From the NCBI RefSeq assembly GCF_002743335.1, contig NZ_PDZB01000003.1:124001-188000 (forward strand): a stretch of DNA of 64,000 nt, in the 5' to 3' direction. The notes below the pieces were generated by a model, which made no database searches, was not told the origin of the DNA, and saw only the letters and a program-made list of their open reading frames with translations. A program made the position numbers and the translations under genes. This document shows positions 26,357 to 35,064 of this stretch, piece by piece (within the stretch, counting starts at the first letter, position 1; each line of letters begins with the position of its first letter). Source of the stretch: Sporosarcina sp. P32b (GTDB lineage Bacteria; Bacillota; Bacilli; Bacillales_A; Planococcaceae).

Positions 26357-28714
26357 TTGGAAAAGCGTGTCTTAAAAACACTTGAATTTGATAAAATCAT
26401 TCAACAAGTAGCGGCACAATGTACGTCCATTGCGGGCCGTGCACATATAGAGCAGTTAGTACCTTCAACAAACCTTGAAGATGTCAATCGGTTACTTGAA
26501 GAAACAGACGAAGGGTTGGCACTTTTACGAATTCGCGGCAATGTCCCGATGGGTGGAATCCACGATATTCGATCCCACGCTAAACGAGCACAAATTGGCG
26601 GAATGTTAAGCGCCATGGAACTAGTGGAAATTGCAGACACGATCCGGGCGAGTAGAATTCTACGTCAGTTTTTAGAGGCTGTTATGGCTGAAGGTGAGAT
26701 TTCTATTCCCCATTTAATCGCACGTAAAGAAGCAATGCCGATCCTGACAGCAATCGAACATGAAGTCAATGCGGCAATCGATGATAATGGTCGAGTGATG
26801 GACAGTGCTTCATCCGCGTTACGTTCAATTCGCCAGAGCTTACGTATTCAAGAAAGTCGCGTGCGTGAACGTCTTGAAAGTTATACGAGGGGGAAGAACG
26901 CATCGAAAATGTTATCTGACGCAATCGTCACGATGCGTAATGATCGGTATTGTATTCCAGTTAAAGCGGAATATCGTTCTCACTATGGCGGTGTAATTCA
27001 CGATATGTCTTCATCTGGCCAAACACTATTCATCGAACCAGATGCAGTTGTACAAGCGAATAATGAGATTCGTGAACTGAAAGTCAAAGAGCAAGAAGAA
27101 ATCGAAAAGATTTTGCTTGCCTTGTCAGCCAGTATTCAAGAGATCGCTCATGAGCTATTCACATTAGTGCAGCTATTAGCAGAAGTAGATGTCATTTTAG
27201 CAAAAGCCAAATACGGTACTGCAAATAAATGTACAAAACCAGCAGTTAACGCAGATGGCTATATGCGACTCTCTAAAGCGCGTCACCCACTTCTACCAAT
27301 TAATGAAGCAGTAGCGAATACAATTGAATTCGGTACAGATGTTACAACGATTGTGATCACGGGTCCGAATACAGGTGGTAAAACAGTTACGTTGAAAACA
27401 GTTGGCCTTTGTACATTGATGGCGCAATCAGGTCTGCCTATTCCAGTACTCGATGGTTCTGAAATTGCAGTCTTTGATTCTATATACGCAGATATCGGTG
27501 ATGAGCAATCGATCGAACAGAGCTTAAGTACATTTTCATCCCATATGGTCAACATCGTAGATATATTGAAAAAGTTCGATGATCGCTCTCTATTATTGTT
27601 TGATGAATTAGGCTCAGGGACAGATCCTCAAGAAGGTGCTGCTCTTGCCATTTCCATTTTAGATGAAGTGCATGGAACTGGCGCACGAGTGATGGCGACC
27701 ACACACTATCCGGAACTAAAAGCGTATAGCTTTAACCGGCCAGGTGTAACCAATGCAAGTGTTGAATTCGATATCGATACGTTGAGCCCGACTTATCGTT
27801 TACTGATCGGTGTACCGGGACGAAGTAATGCATTTGAAATTTCCAAACGACTAGGTTTACAAAGTCATGTAATCGATCGTGCAAAGAGCTTTACAGGAGA
27901 AAATCGTGGAGAAGTAGATTCTATGATCGCCTCACTTGAAACGAGTCGTGTGCAATCTGAAAAAGACGCTGAACGTACACATGACGTACTTTTAGAAACA
28001 GAAAAGCTGAAAAAAGAATTACACGATAAATTACAAGAATTTGAAGAGCAAAAAGACCGTTTAACAGAAGTGGCCAAAGAGAAAGCGAAAAAAATCGTGG
28101 ATCAGGCCAAAACAGAATCTGAAGCGGTTATTTCAGATCTACGTGCTCTACGAATGAATGCAGGAGCTAGTGTGAAAGAGCATGAATTAATCGAAGCGCG
28201 AAAACGTTTGGAAGGCGCTGCACCTGAAGAGAAGAAAAAGAAAACCATTAAAGCGCAAGCAGGACCTCGTCCGTTACAACAAGGGGACGAAGTGAAAGTA
28301 CTCGCATACGGACAAAAAGGAACACTTGTCGAAAAAGTATCAGAAAAAGAATGGATCGTACAAATTGGTATTTTGAAGATGAAACTACCGGAATCTGGAT
28401 TGCAGTATACGAAGCCTGAAAAAGAAAAGAAACATGTTACAGTCTCAGCAGTTAGGGGTCGTTCCGAACATGTGAAAATGGAGCTTGACTTACGTGGTGA
28501 ACGATATGAAGATGCTCTTGTGCGAACCGAGAAGTATATTGATGATGCGTTATTGTCCAACTACCATCAGGTAAACATTATTCACGGTAAAGGAACGGGT
28601 GCACTTCGACAAGGCGTTCAACAATATCTAAAAAAACATTCACGCGTGAAATCCTATCGCTTTGGTGAAGCAGGAGAAGGCGGAAGTGGCGTTACTGTAG
28701 TAGAATTAAAATAA
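26357..28714 (+). CDS. mutS2: Endonuclease MutS2
   Basis: MutS-family ATPase with a C-terminal Smr nuclease domain, 785 residues. It acts on recombination intermediates or collided ribosomes rather than in mismatch repair, since the mismatch-recognition domain is missing. Walker A GPNTGGKTVTLKT is at about 335, Walker B LLLFDELGSGTDPQEG at about 412, a coiled-coil follows at 515-640, and the Smr domain lies at 705-785 with ELDLRGERYEDA and HGKGTGALR. TTG 26357 is the start; AAAGGAAG lies upstream. Sixteen bases after polX. Confidence 0.94.
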   Translation: MEKRVLKTLEFDKIIQQVAAQCTSIAGRAHIEQLVPSTNLEDVNRLLEETDEGLALLRIRGNVPMGGIHDIRSHAKRAQIGGMLSAMELVEIADTIRASRILRQFLEAVMAEGEISIPHLIARKEAMPILTAIEHEVNAAIDDNGRVMDSASSALRSIRQSLRIQESRVRERLESYTRGKNASKMLSDAIVTMRNDRYCIPVKAEYRSHYGGVIHDMSSSGQTLFIEPDAVVQANNEIRELKVKEQEEIEKILLALSASIQEIAHELFTLVQLLAEVDVILAKAKYGTANKCTKPAVNADGYMRLSKARHPLLPINEAVANTIEFGTDVTTIVITGPNTGGKTVTLKTVGLCTLMAQSGLPIPVLDGSEIAVFDSIYADIGDEQSIEQSLSTFSSHMVNIVDILKKFDDRSLLLFDELGSGTDPQEGAALAISILDEVHGTGARVMATTHYPELKAYSFNRPGVTNASVEFDIDTLSPTYRLLIGVPGRSNAFEISKRLGLQSHVIDRAKSFTGENRGEVDSMIASLETSRVQSEKDAERTHDVLLETEKLKKELHDKLQEFEEQKDRLTEVAKEKAKKIVDQAKTESEAVISDLRALRMNAGASVKEHELIEARKRLEGAAPEEKKKKTIKAQAGPRPLQQGDEVKVLAYGQKGTLVEKVSEKEWIVQIGILKMKLPESGLQYTKPEKEKKHVTVSAVRGRSEHVKMELDLRGERYEDALVRTEKYIDDALLSNYHQVNIIHGKGTGALRQGVQQYLKKHSRVKSYRFGEAGEGGSGVTVVELK

Positions 28715-28777
28715 ATGAAACCTTTCAGCTGCTTGGACCGTATGACAAGCAAGAGAATATAAAGAAGGTGCAGCGTT

Positions 28778-29191
28778 ATGAATCATACGGGATTTTGGAG
28801 TCATCCATTAGTTGAGACGGCCGGGTATTTCAGTGTCGTTACACTGTGCTTGATCGTGTCGATGGTGCTATTTGAAATCGTAACAAAATATAAAAACTGG
28901 GAAGAGATCCGTAAAGGAAACTTGTCAGTGGCGATGGCGACAGGCGGAAAAATATTTGGTGTCGCCAATATTTTTCGCTATTCGATCGAGCAGCATAATA
29001 GCTTGCCGCAGATGATGGGTTGGGGCCTATTCGGTTTCGTACTTCTCGTCTTTGCCTATTTGCTGTTCGAATTCCTGACACCGAAGTTCAAGGTGGATGA
29101 GGAGATTCAGGCGGACAATCGTTCAGTTGGCTTCATCTCGCTCTGTATTTCGGTAGGTCTGTCATTCGTCATAGGCGCCAGTATTTCATAG
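28778..29191 (+). CDS. yshE: DUF350 family membrane protein
   Basis: 137-residue membrane protein with four hydrophobic segments and the family pattern of DUF350 (SVAMATGGKIFGVANIFRYSI in the middle). No molecular function is established. It follows mutS2 as in B. subtilis and is 13 bases upstream of a tiny membrane-protein frame. Good AGAAGGTG site before the ATG. Confidence 0.82.
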   Translation: MNHTGFWSHPLVETAGYFSVVTLCLIVSMVLFEIVTKYKNWEEIRKGNLSVAMATGGKIFGVANIFRYSIEQHNSLPQMMGWGLFGFVLLVFAYLLFEFLTPKFKVDEEIQADNRSVGFISLCISVGLSFVIGASIS

Positions 29192-29204
29192 GAGACCGCA
29201 TATT

Positions 29205-29291
29205 ATGGAAAGATTAATTAAAATACTATTAGTAGTCTGTGTACTCTTCGTCCTCGTCGGAGTCTACTGGCTATTCAACAACACACCTTGA
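29205..29291 (+). CDS. 28-residue single-span membrane microprotein
   Basis: A very short frame with ATG 29205, AGGAG ten bases upstream (29190-29194, overlapping the DUF350 stop) and stop TGA 29289-29291. The product starts MERLIKILLVVCVLFV and ends VYWLFNNTP: a short basic head, about 18 hydrophobic residues, and a short polar tail. It lies 13 bases after the DUF350 gene, and its last codons form the left arm of the operon terminator, so transcription to this point is expected. Function unknown; I do not recognise a named family. Confidence 0.6.
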   Translation: MERLIKILLVVCVLFVLVGVYWLFNNTP

Positions 29292-29313
29292 CCTCGGTCT
29301 TGGTGTGTTTTTT
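29280..29313 (+). terminator. Terminator of the polX-mutS2-DUF350-microprotein unit
   Basis: ACACACC..GACC / GGTC..GGTGTGT with TTTTTT. It overlaps the stop codon of the microprotein. Confidence 0.9.
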
Positions 29314-29383
29314 AGTACTTGAAATATGGGAGAACAATAGCAAACAGCGGATAGTTACATAGGTATTGCGAGGGGATCGAAGC

Positions 29384-29405
29384 TTCAAGTGGCGGATGCC
29401 TTCGC
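29384..29405. repeat. Short degenerate repeat (copy 1)
   Basis: This 22-base stretch matches the reverse complement of 40581-40602 at 17 of 22 positions, including TTCAAGTGG. Both have AAGCGGAA nearby. Probably remnants of a dispersed intergenic repeat. Confidence 0.35.
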
Positions 29406-29523
29406 GCGGGACCGCATTTCTTCTGAAGCGGAAATCCCAACGCAAAATAATATTAACCTCACTATTTATAAAATGTATAAAGCTAATTACTCTCACATAG
29501 ACTAAGAGGTATGTATGCAAACG

Positions 29524-29575
29524 AATAAAGCGCTTTCATATTTATCTTGTAAACTAATTAGTTTATCGATATACT
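29524..29575 (+). promoter_or_regulatory. lcfA operon promoter with cre-like site and palindrome
   Basis: TTGTAA (29547-29552), 17 bases, TATACT (29570-29575). AATAAAGCGCTTTCAT (29524-29539), read on the minus strand, fits the CcpA cre consensus with one mismatch and lies just upstream of the -35. A perfect 16-base palindrome TAAACTAATTAGTTTA (29550-29565) fills the spacer. A half FadR-like AATGAATAA follows the -10. Confidence 0.65.
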
Positions 29576-29626
29576 AATGAATAAGGAATGTTCGAACAAT
29601 TACATTAACGTAAAGGAGTTGTATAG

Positions 29627-31330
29627 ATGACAAAAAAACCTTGGCTTGCTGCATATCCGAAAGAAATTCCGACTACTTTAGAATATGAAAATATTCCATT
29701 GCAAGACTATCTAACGAGGTCTAGCAAAAAGTATTCAAATAACACAGCGATTCATTTTATGGGGAAAGATATCACGTTCAAAGAATTTCACGAGTCCGCT
29801 CTAAAATTCGCAACCTATTTGCAAAAATTAGGGGTTGAGAAGGGTGACCGCGTAGCTATCATGCTTCCGAACTGTCCACAAGGTGCTATCGCATACTTTG
29901 GAATTCTCTACGCAGGTGCTATTGTAGTACAGACAAATCCTTTGTATACAGAGCGGGAATTGCACTACCAACTTTCTGATTCGGGTGCAAAAGTGATTAT
30001 TTCACTGGATATTTTGTTCCCTCGCGTCACGAAAGCAATGAATGGAACTGCGCTTGAAAATATAATAATTACGGGGATTAAAGATTATCTCCCATTCCCT
30101 AAAAATCTAGTGTATCCATTCATTCAGAAAAAAGAGCATAAGTTGACGGTTAAAGTGGAGCATCGTGGTATTCACCATTTATATACCGAAATAATGAAAA
30201 CAACACAACCTGATCCGATTCATATAGCGTATGAGAAAGGGGATATTGCATTATTGCAGTATACCGGAGGAACTACAGGACCGCCAAAAGGTGTGGAACT
30301 GACTCATACCAATTTAATTAGCAATACTGAGATGTGTAGTGCCTGGTTATACAAAACAACAGATGGCGAAGAAACGATTATGGGGATTCTACCGTTTTTC
30401 CACGTATATGGTATGACGACGGTTTTGATTTTCGCAGTAATGAAAGGTCATAAAATGGTCTTGATTCCTAAATTTGATTTTAAGACTGCATTAAAAGATA
30501 TTGATAAACAAAAACCTACATTATTCCCAGGTGCACCGACGATCTATATTGGTCTGTTGAATCATCCTGATTTGGAAAAGTACGATCTTTCTTCTATTAA
30601 AGCTTGTATCAGTGGATCTGCTGCATTACCCATTGAGGTGAAAGAAAAGTTTGAAGCGGTTACCGGTGGAAAGCTTGTAGAAGGTTATGGCTTAACAGAG
30701 ACCTCTCCAGTAGCAATGGCGAACTTTGTGTGGGATGGACTAGAAAAGCGAGGCTCTATCGGTGTTCCGTGGCCAGATACAGATGCGTGTATTCTTGGAC
30801 CAGGCTCATCAGAATCGTTACCAATAGGAGAAATTGGAGAAATTGCGATAAAAGGACCTCAAGTAATGACAGGTTATTGGAATCGGCCGGACGACACACA
30901 GGAATCATTCCGTGATGGATGGTTTTTGACAGGGGATCTAGGGTATATGGATGAAGACGGTTATTTCTATGTTGTTGACCGTAAAAGAGATATGATTATC
31001 GCAAGTGGATTCAATGTCTATCCACGTGAGATTGAAGAAGTCCTATATGAACATCCCGCAATTCAAGAGTGTATCGTAGCAGGTGTACCAGATCCTTACC
31101 GTGGTGAAACAGTTAAAGCTTATATTGTTTTAAAAGAAGGATATTCCATAACGGAAAAAGAATTAGATACGTATTGCAGAAAGCAGCTTGCTGCATTTAA
31201 AGTTCCAAAGCATTATGATTTCCGCGAAGATCTTCCTAAAACAGCAGTAGGTAAAATCTTGCGTAGAACATTAGTAGAGGAAGAACGAAGAAAATTAACG
31301 GAAGTTCAAGATTCATTAAAAAGTTCATAA
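29627..31330 (+). CDS. lcfA: Long-chain fatty-acid--CoA ligase
   Basis: Activates long-chain fatty acids for beta-oxidation at the membrane. 567 residues. The P-loop is YTGGTTGPPKG (about 211-221), with EGYGLTETSP, FLTGDLGYMDEDGYF, DRKRDMIIASGFNVYPREIEE and the C-terminal LPKTAVGKILRR catalytic Lys. AAAGGAG precedes ATG 29627. First gene of lcfA-fadR-fadB-etfB-etfA, the same order as in B. subtilis. Confidence 0.95.
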   Translation: MTKKPWLAAYPKEIPTTLEYENIPLQDYLTRSSKKYSNNTAIHFMGKDITFKEFHESALKFATYLQKLGVEKGDRVAIMLPNCPQGAIAYFGILYAGAIVVQTNPLYTERELHYQLSDSGAKVIISLDILFPRVTKAMNGTALENIIITGIKDYLPFPKNLVYPFIQKKEHKLTVKVEHRGIHHLYTEIMKTTQPDPIHIAYEKGDIALLQYTGGTTGPPKGVELTHTNLISNTEMCSAWLYKTTDGEETIMGILPFFHVYGMTTVLIFAVMKGHKMVLIPKFDFKTALKDIDKQKPTLFPGAPTIYIGLLNHPDLEKYDLSSIKACISGSAALPIEVKEKFEAVTGGKLVEGYGLTETSPVAMANFVWDGLEKRGSIGVPWPDTDACILGPGSSESLPIGEIGEIAIKGPQVMTGYWNRPDDTQESFRDGWFLTGDLGYMDEDGYFYVVDRKRDMIIASGFNVYPREIEEVLYEHPAIQECIVAGVPDPYRGETVKAYIVLKEGYSITEKELDTYCRKQLAAFKVPKHYDFREDLPKTAVGKILRRTLVEEERRKLTEVQDSLKSS

Positions 31331-31338
31331 CAAAATGC

Positions 31339-31367
31339 TTGACTATAACCCAAAAGAATATTAATAT
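31339..31367 (+). promoter_or_regulatory. Promoter of fadR
   Basis: TTGACT (31339-31344), 17 bases, TAATAT (31362-31367), starting nine bases after the lcfA stop. It lets fadR-fadB-etfBA be transcribed separately from lcfA. Confidence 0.75.
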
Positions 31368-31399
31368 GAAAATATGAATGAATCATCATTCATATTTTC
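31368..31399. promoter_or_regulatory. FadR operator (perfect palindrome)
   Basis: GAAAATATGAATGA, four bases, TCATTCATATTTTC: a perfect 14-base inverted repeat whose core matches the B. subtilis FadR box TGAATGA-N4-TCATTCA. It begins immediately after the -10 of the fadR promoter, an ideal place for repression. Confidence 0.88.
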
Positions 31400-31419
31400 T
31401 TTTTGGTGGTGAATCATTA

Positions 31420-32004
31420 ATGAAGCGAACAAAACCTAAATATAAACAAATTGTAGATGCTGCAGTAATTGTTATTGCAGAGAATGGATACCACCAAGCA
31501 CAAGTCTCAAAAATAGCTAAAGAAGCTGGAGTTGCGGATGGAACCATTTATTTGTACTTTAAAAATAAAGAAGACATTCTCATATCCGTATTCAGAGAAA
31601 AAATGGCGATTTTTGTAGAAAACATTGAAGAAATTTTAAAGAAAGATCTTCCAATCGCAGAAAAACTGCAATTAGTTGTAGAAAATCATTTTACAGTACT
31701 GCAAGAAGATCCTCATTTAGCGATCGTCACACAATTGGAACTCAGACAGTCAAATAAAGATCTGCGATTCCAAATCAATAACGTGTTGAAAGAATATATG
31801 GTTTTGTTGGATACTTTGCTTGAAGAAGGGGTAGAGAAAGGAGAGTTATCTCCTAAACTTGACCTTAGGCTAGCAAGGCAGATGCTATTTGGCACAATGG
31901 ACGAGACAATTACCTCTTGGGTGATGAACGAACAGAAATTTAATTTAATTAGCTTAGCACCAAAAGTTAGCTACATGCTATTGCATGGCTATAAACAACA
32001 GTAA
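31420..32004 (+). CDS. fadR: TetR-family fatty acid degradation regulator FadR
   Basis: Repressor of beta-oxidation genes that is released by long-chain acyl-CoA. 194 residues, the same length as B. subtilis FadR (YsiA). The N-terminal helix-turn-helix (about 25-45, VSKIAKEAGVADGTIYLYFKNKEDIL) is typical TetR. ATG 31420 is chosen, eight bases after GGTGGTG; the ATG at 31378 lies inside the operator. The palindromic operator just upstream implies autoregulation. Confidence 0.93.
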   Translation: MKRTKPKYKQIVDAAVIVIAENGYHQAQVSKIAKEAGVADGTIYLYFKNKEDILISVFREKMAIFVENIEEILKKDLPIAEKLQLVVENHFTVLQEDPHLAIVTQLELRQSNKDLRFQINNVLKEYMVLLDTLLEEGVEKGELSPKLDLRLARQMLFGTMDETITSWVMNEQKFNLISLAPKVSYMLLHGYKQQ

Positions 32005-32030
32005 GCATTGCATTAAAGGAGAGATAGTAG

Positions 32031-32804
32031 ATGACATTGATTAACTTGGAGAAAGACGGACATGTCGCATTAGCGAAAATTGACCATCCACCGGCGAACG
32101 CACTGTCTTCGAAATTGATTGAAGAAGTGGATCAGCTGTTAACCAGCGTAGAGCACGACGACGATGTTCGCGTTGTTGTTCTATATGGTGAAGGTCGATT
32201 TTTCTCAGCGGGTGCAGACATTAAAGAATTCACAACGGTCGACACAGGCGCAGCATTCTCGAACCTTTCTAGTAAAGGACAAGAAGTTTTCGAGCGATTA
32301 GAAAACTTCCCTAAACCTGTAATCGCTTCCATTCATGGAGCAGCACTTGGTGGTGGTTTAGAGCTTGCGATGGCTTGCCATATCCGCTTAGTTACGAAGA
32401 GTGCAAAGCTAGGCTTACCGGAATTGCAATTAGGCCTTATTCCTGGATTTGCTGGTACGCAACGTTTGCCACGTTTGGTTGGTGTAGCGAAGGCAGCAGA
32501 AATTATGTTGACGAGTGATCCAATCTCAGGTGAAGATGCAGTACAGTGGGGACTTGCAAATCATGCATATTCAGATGAAGAACTTTCAGCTGAAACTTTG
32601 AAGATGGCAAAGAAGATTTCTCAGAAAAGCCCGATCGCAGTGAAACATGCATTACGTATGCTTTCCTACTCAAAAGATCAGTCATTTTATGAGGGTGTGG
32701 AAGAAGAAGCGAAATCATTTGGAGAAGTTTTCGTCTCTGAAGATGCCAAAGAAGGTATTCAAGCATTTATTGAAAAACGTCAACCTACATTTAACGGGAA
32801 GTAA
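32031..32804 (+). CDS. fadB: Enoyl-CoA hydratase
   Basis: Crotonase-family hydratase that adds water to trans-2-enoyl-CoA in beta-oxidation. 257 residues. The oxyanion-hole segments FSAGADIKEF (about 62-71) and HGAALGGGLELAMACH are present, as are the catalytic Glu regions (ELQLGLIPGFAGTQRLPR). AAAGGAG precedes the ATG. Named by B. subtilis usage (ysiB). Confidence 0.92.
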   Translation: MTLINLEKDGHVALAKIDHPPANALSSKLIEEVDQLLTSVEHDDDVRVVVLYGEGRFFSAGADIKEFTTVDTGAAFSNLSSKGQEVFERLENFPKPVIASIHGAALGGGLELAMACHIRLVTKSAKLGLPELQLGLIPGFAGTQRLPRLVGVAKAAEIMLTSDPISGEDAVQWGLANHAYSDEELSAETLKMAKKISQKSPIAVKHALRMLSYSKDQSFYEGVEEEAKSFGEVFVSEDAKEGIQAFIEKRQPTFNGK

Positions 32805-32827
32805 TTATCGAATAGGAGGTTCTATTA

Positions 32828-33601
32828 ATGAACATTTATGCATTAGTAAAAAGAACATTTGATACGGAAGAAAAAATTTCAATTTCAAACGGTGCCATTG
32901 CTGAAGATGGTGCAGAATTCATTATCAACCCATACGATGAGTACGCAGTAGAAGAAGCTATTAAACTACGTGACGAACACGGTGGGGAAGTAACTGTACT
33001 ATCAATCGGAGACGAAGATTCCGAGAAACAACTACGTACAGCATTGGCGATGGGTGCAGATAAAGCAGTACTCATCAATATTGAAGACGACATTGATGAT
33101 ATTGACGAATACACATCAGCGAAAGTCATTGCAGATTACCTAAAAGACAAAGATGCTGATCTAATTCTTGCAGGTAACGTAGCAATCGATGGCGGTTCAG
33201 GACAAGTAGGACCACGTGTAGCAGAATTGCTTGGCATTAACTATGTCACGACAATTACTGAATTAACGATAGACGGAACGAACGCAACCGTTGTACGAGA
33301 CGTAGAAGGGGATTCAGAAACCATTGAAACATCCCTGCCACTTCTTGTCACAGCACAACAAGGTCTGAACGAACCACGTTACCCTTCTTTGCCTGGTATT
33401 ATGAAAGCAAAGAAGAAACCTCTTGAAGACCTAGAGTTCGATGATCTAGATTTAGAGGAAGATGACGTAGAAGCGAAGACTGAAACAAAAGAAGTCTTCC
33501 TACCACCTGCAAAAGCAGCGGGGCGTGTACTTGAAGGAGAGCCAGCAGATCAAGCGGCTGAACTTATAAAATTATTGCGTAACGAAGCGAAAGTAATTTA
33601 A
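32828..33601 (+). CDS. etfB: Electron transfer flavoprotein beta subunit
   Basis: Beta subunit of ETF, which takes electrons from acyl-CoA dehydrogenases. 257 residues. The adenine-nucleotide-binding fold (ALAMGADKAVLIN, LILAGNVAIDGGSGQVGPRVAELLG) and the C-terminal membrane-partner arm are present. TAGGAGG precedes ATG 32828. Thirty-six bases from etfA; the two subunits are cotranscribed. Confidence 0.95.
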   Translation: MNIYALVKRTFDTEEKISISNGAIAEDGAEFIINPYDEYAVEEAIKLRDEHGGEVTVLSIGDEDSEKQLRTALAMGADKAVLINIEDDIDDIDEYTSAKVIADYLKDKDADLILAGNVAIDGGSGQVGPRVAELLGINYVTTITELTIDGTNATVVRDVEGDSETIETSLPLLVTAQQGLNEPRYPSLPGIMKAKKKPLEDLEFDDLDLEEDDVEAKTETKEVFLPPAKAAGRVLEGEPADQAAELIKLLRNEAKVI

Positions 33602-33637
33602 TTCATATAGAGAACCGTAATTAGGAGGGACTACATT

Positions 33638-34612
33638 ATGTCAAAGAAAATGTTGGTTTTAGGTGAAGCACGTGATGGAGAACTACGTAACGTATCATTT
33701 GAAACAATTGCAGCGGCAAAGAATATTTCAGGCGGCGGAGAAGTTGTCGCTGTTCTTATAGGGGACCAAGTTCAGTCACTTGGCGAAGAAATGATTCATT
33801 ATGGGGCGGATCGTGTAGTAACGGTTGAGCACCCACATTTGAAGCATTACACGCCAGACGGCTTTGGCCAAGCGTTCCTAGCAGTCTACGAAGACGAATC
33901 TCCCGACGGTGTCGTATTTGGACACACAGCTATGGGTAAAGACTTATCACCGAAAATTGCAAGTAAGCTTGGAACTGGATTAATTTCAGATGTGACTAAG
34001 ATTGAAGGAGAAGGCGACGATGCAGAATTCATCCGCCCAATTTATTCTGGTAAAGCATTTGAAAAAGTAGAAATTAAAGAAGGTTTGCAATTTATCACAA
34101 TCCGTCCGAACAACATTGAGCCGTTAGCACATGATGCAAGCCGCTCAGGTGACGTAACAGCGAAAACTGTAGACATTACAAACCTACGTTCTATTATTAA
34201 AGATGTAGTACGTAAATCTACAGAAGGTGTAGATTTATCTGAAGCTAAAGTTATTGTAGCTGGCGGCCGTGGGGTCAAAGGACCTGAAGGATTTGAACCA
34301 TTAAAAGAATTGGCAAACCTTCTAGGCGGCGCAGTCGGTGCTTCACGTGGAGCATGTGACGCAGACTACTGTGACTATTCACTACAGATTGGACAAACGG
34401 GTAAAGTAGTTACTCCAGACTTGTATATTGCAGCAGGAATTTCTGGAGCGATCCAGCACGTAGCAGGTATGTCCAACTCGAAAGTCATTGTGGCAATCAA
34501 TAAGGATCCTGAAGCGAACATCTTTAAAATTGCAGACTACGGTATCGTAGGGGACATTTTCGAGATTATTCCCATCATGATTGAAGAAATTAAAAAGATC
34601 AAAGTCAGCTAA
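33638..34612 (+). CDS. etfA: Electron transfer flavoprotein alpha subunit
   Basis: Alpha subunit of ETF, binding FAD. 324 residues. The C-terminal FAD domain shows VIVAGGRGVKGPEGF, GGAVGASRGACDADYC, QIGQTGKVVTPDLYIAAGISGAIQH and VIVAINKDPEANIF, the standard family signature. TTAGGAGGG lies before ATG 33638. Last gene of the beta-oxidation operon; no strong terminator was found before trxA. Confidence 0.96.
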   Translation: MSKKMLVLGEARDGELRNVSFETIAAAKNISGGGEVVAVLIGDQVQSLGEEMIHYGADRVVTVEHPHLKHYTPDGFGQAFLAVYEDESPDGVVFGHTAMGKDLSPKIASKLGTGLISDVTKIEGEGDDAEFIRPIYSGKAFEKVEIKEGLQFITIRPNNIEPLAHDASRSGDVTAKTVDITNLRSIIKDVVRKSTEGVDLSEAKVIVAGGRGVKGPEGFEPLKELANLLGGAVGASRGACDADYCDYSLQIGQTGKVVTPDLYIAAGISGAIQHVAGMSNSKVIVAINKDPEANIFKIADYGIVGDIFEIIPIMIEEIKKIKVS

Positions 34613-34654
34613 TGAATTGAGATAGGCATTTTTTTAGCTCCTTCTATACCTCCA

Positions 34655-34663
34655 TGATATAAT
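34655..34663 (+). promoter_or_regulatory. Extended -10 promoter of trxA
   Basis: TGATATAAT, a consensus extended -10 element, 35 bases ahead of the trxA start; the -35 is weak. Confidence 0.65.
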
Positions 34664-34697
34664 ACGGATATAGTTAAAGACTAAGGAGGAAATTAGA

Positions 34698-35012
34698 ATG
34701 GCGATTATCAATGCAACTGATTCGAACTTTGCAGAAAACGTAAAAGAAGGCGTAGTACTAGTAGACTTTTGGGCACCTTGGTGTGGTCCATGTAAAATGA
34801 TCGCTCCTGTACTTGAAGAACTTTCAGGAGAACTTGAAGGGAAAGCGAACATTGTAAAAGTAAACGTAGATGATAACCAAGCAACTGCTAGCCAGTTCGG
34901 TATCATGTCGATTCCAACACTTCTTCTCTTTAAAGATGGAGAAGTAGCTGAGAAGGTAGTAGGCTTCCAACCTAAAGAAGCACTTGCACAACTAGTTGAA
35001 AAACACGCATAA
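34698..35012 (+). CDS. trxA: Thioredoxin
   Basis: 104-residue cytosolic thiol-disulphide reductant. The active site WCGPC is at 28-32 in [11 protein letters not shown], and the cis-proline segment is [21 protein letters not shown] before the ATG. It is expressed from its own extended -10 promoter and closed by a strong terminator. Confidence 0.97.
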   Translation: MAIINATDSNFAENVKEGVVLVDFWAPWCGPCKMIAPVLEELSGELEGKANIVKVNVDDNQATASQFGIMSIPTLLLFKDGEVAEKVVGFQPKEALAQLVEKHA

Positions 35013-35015
35013 ATA

Positions 35016-35050
35016 CAAGAGACCGGGCCGCAAGAGCAGCCCGGTCTTTT
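35016..35050 (+). terminator. Terminator between trxA and uvrC
   Basis: AAGAGACCGGGC pairs with GCCCGGTCTTTT, followed by the T-run. Its end is only three bases before the uvrC ribosome site. Confidence 0.92.
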
Positions 35051-35064
35051 AGTAGGTGAAAATA

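Noticed and set aside
29275..29520. 81-codon minus-strand frame downstream of the DUF350 gene
   Set aside because: It spans the terminator and a degenerate repeat and has no ribosome site.
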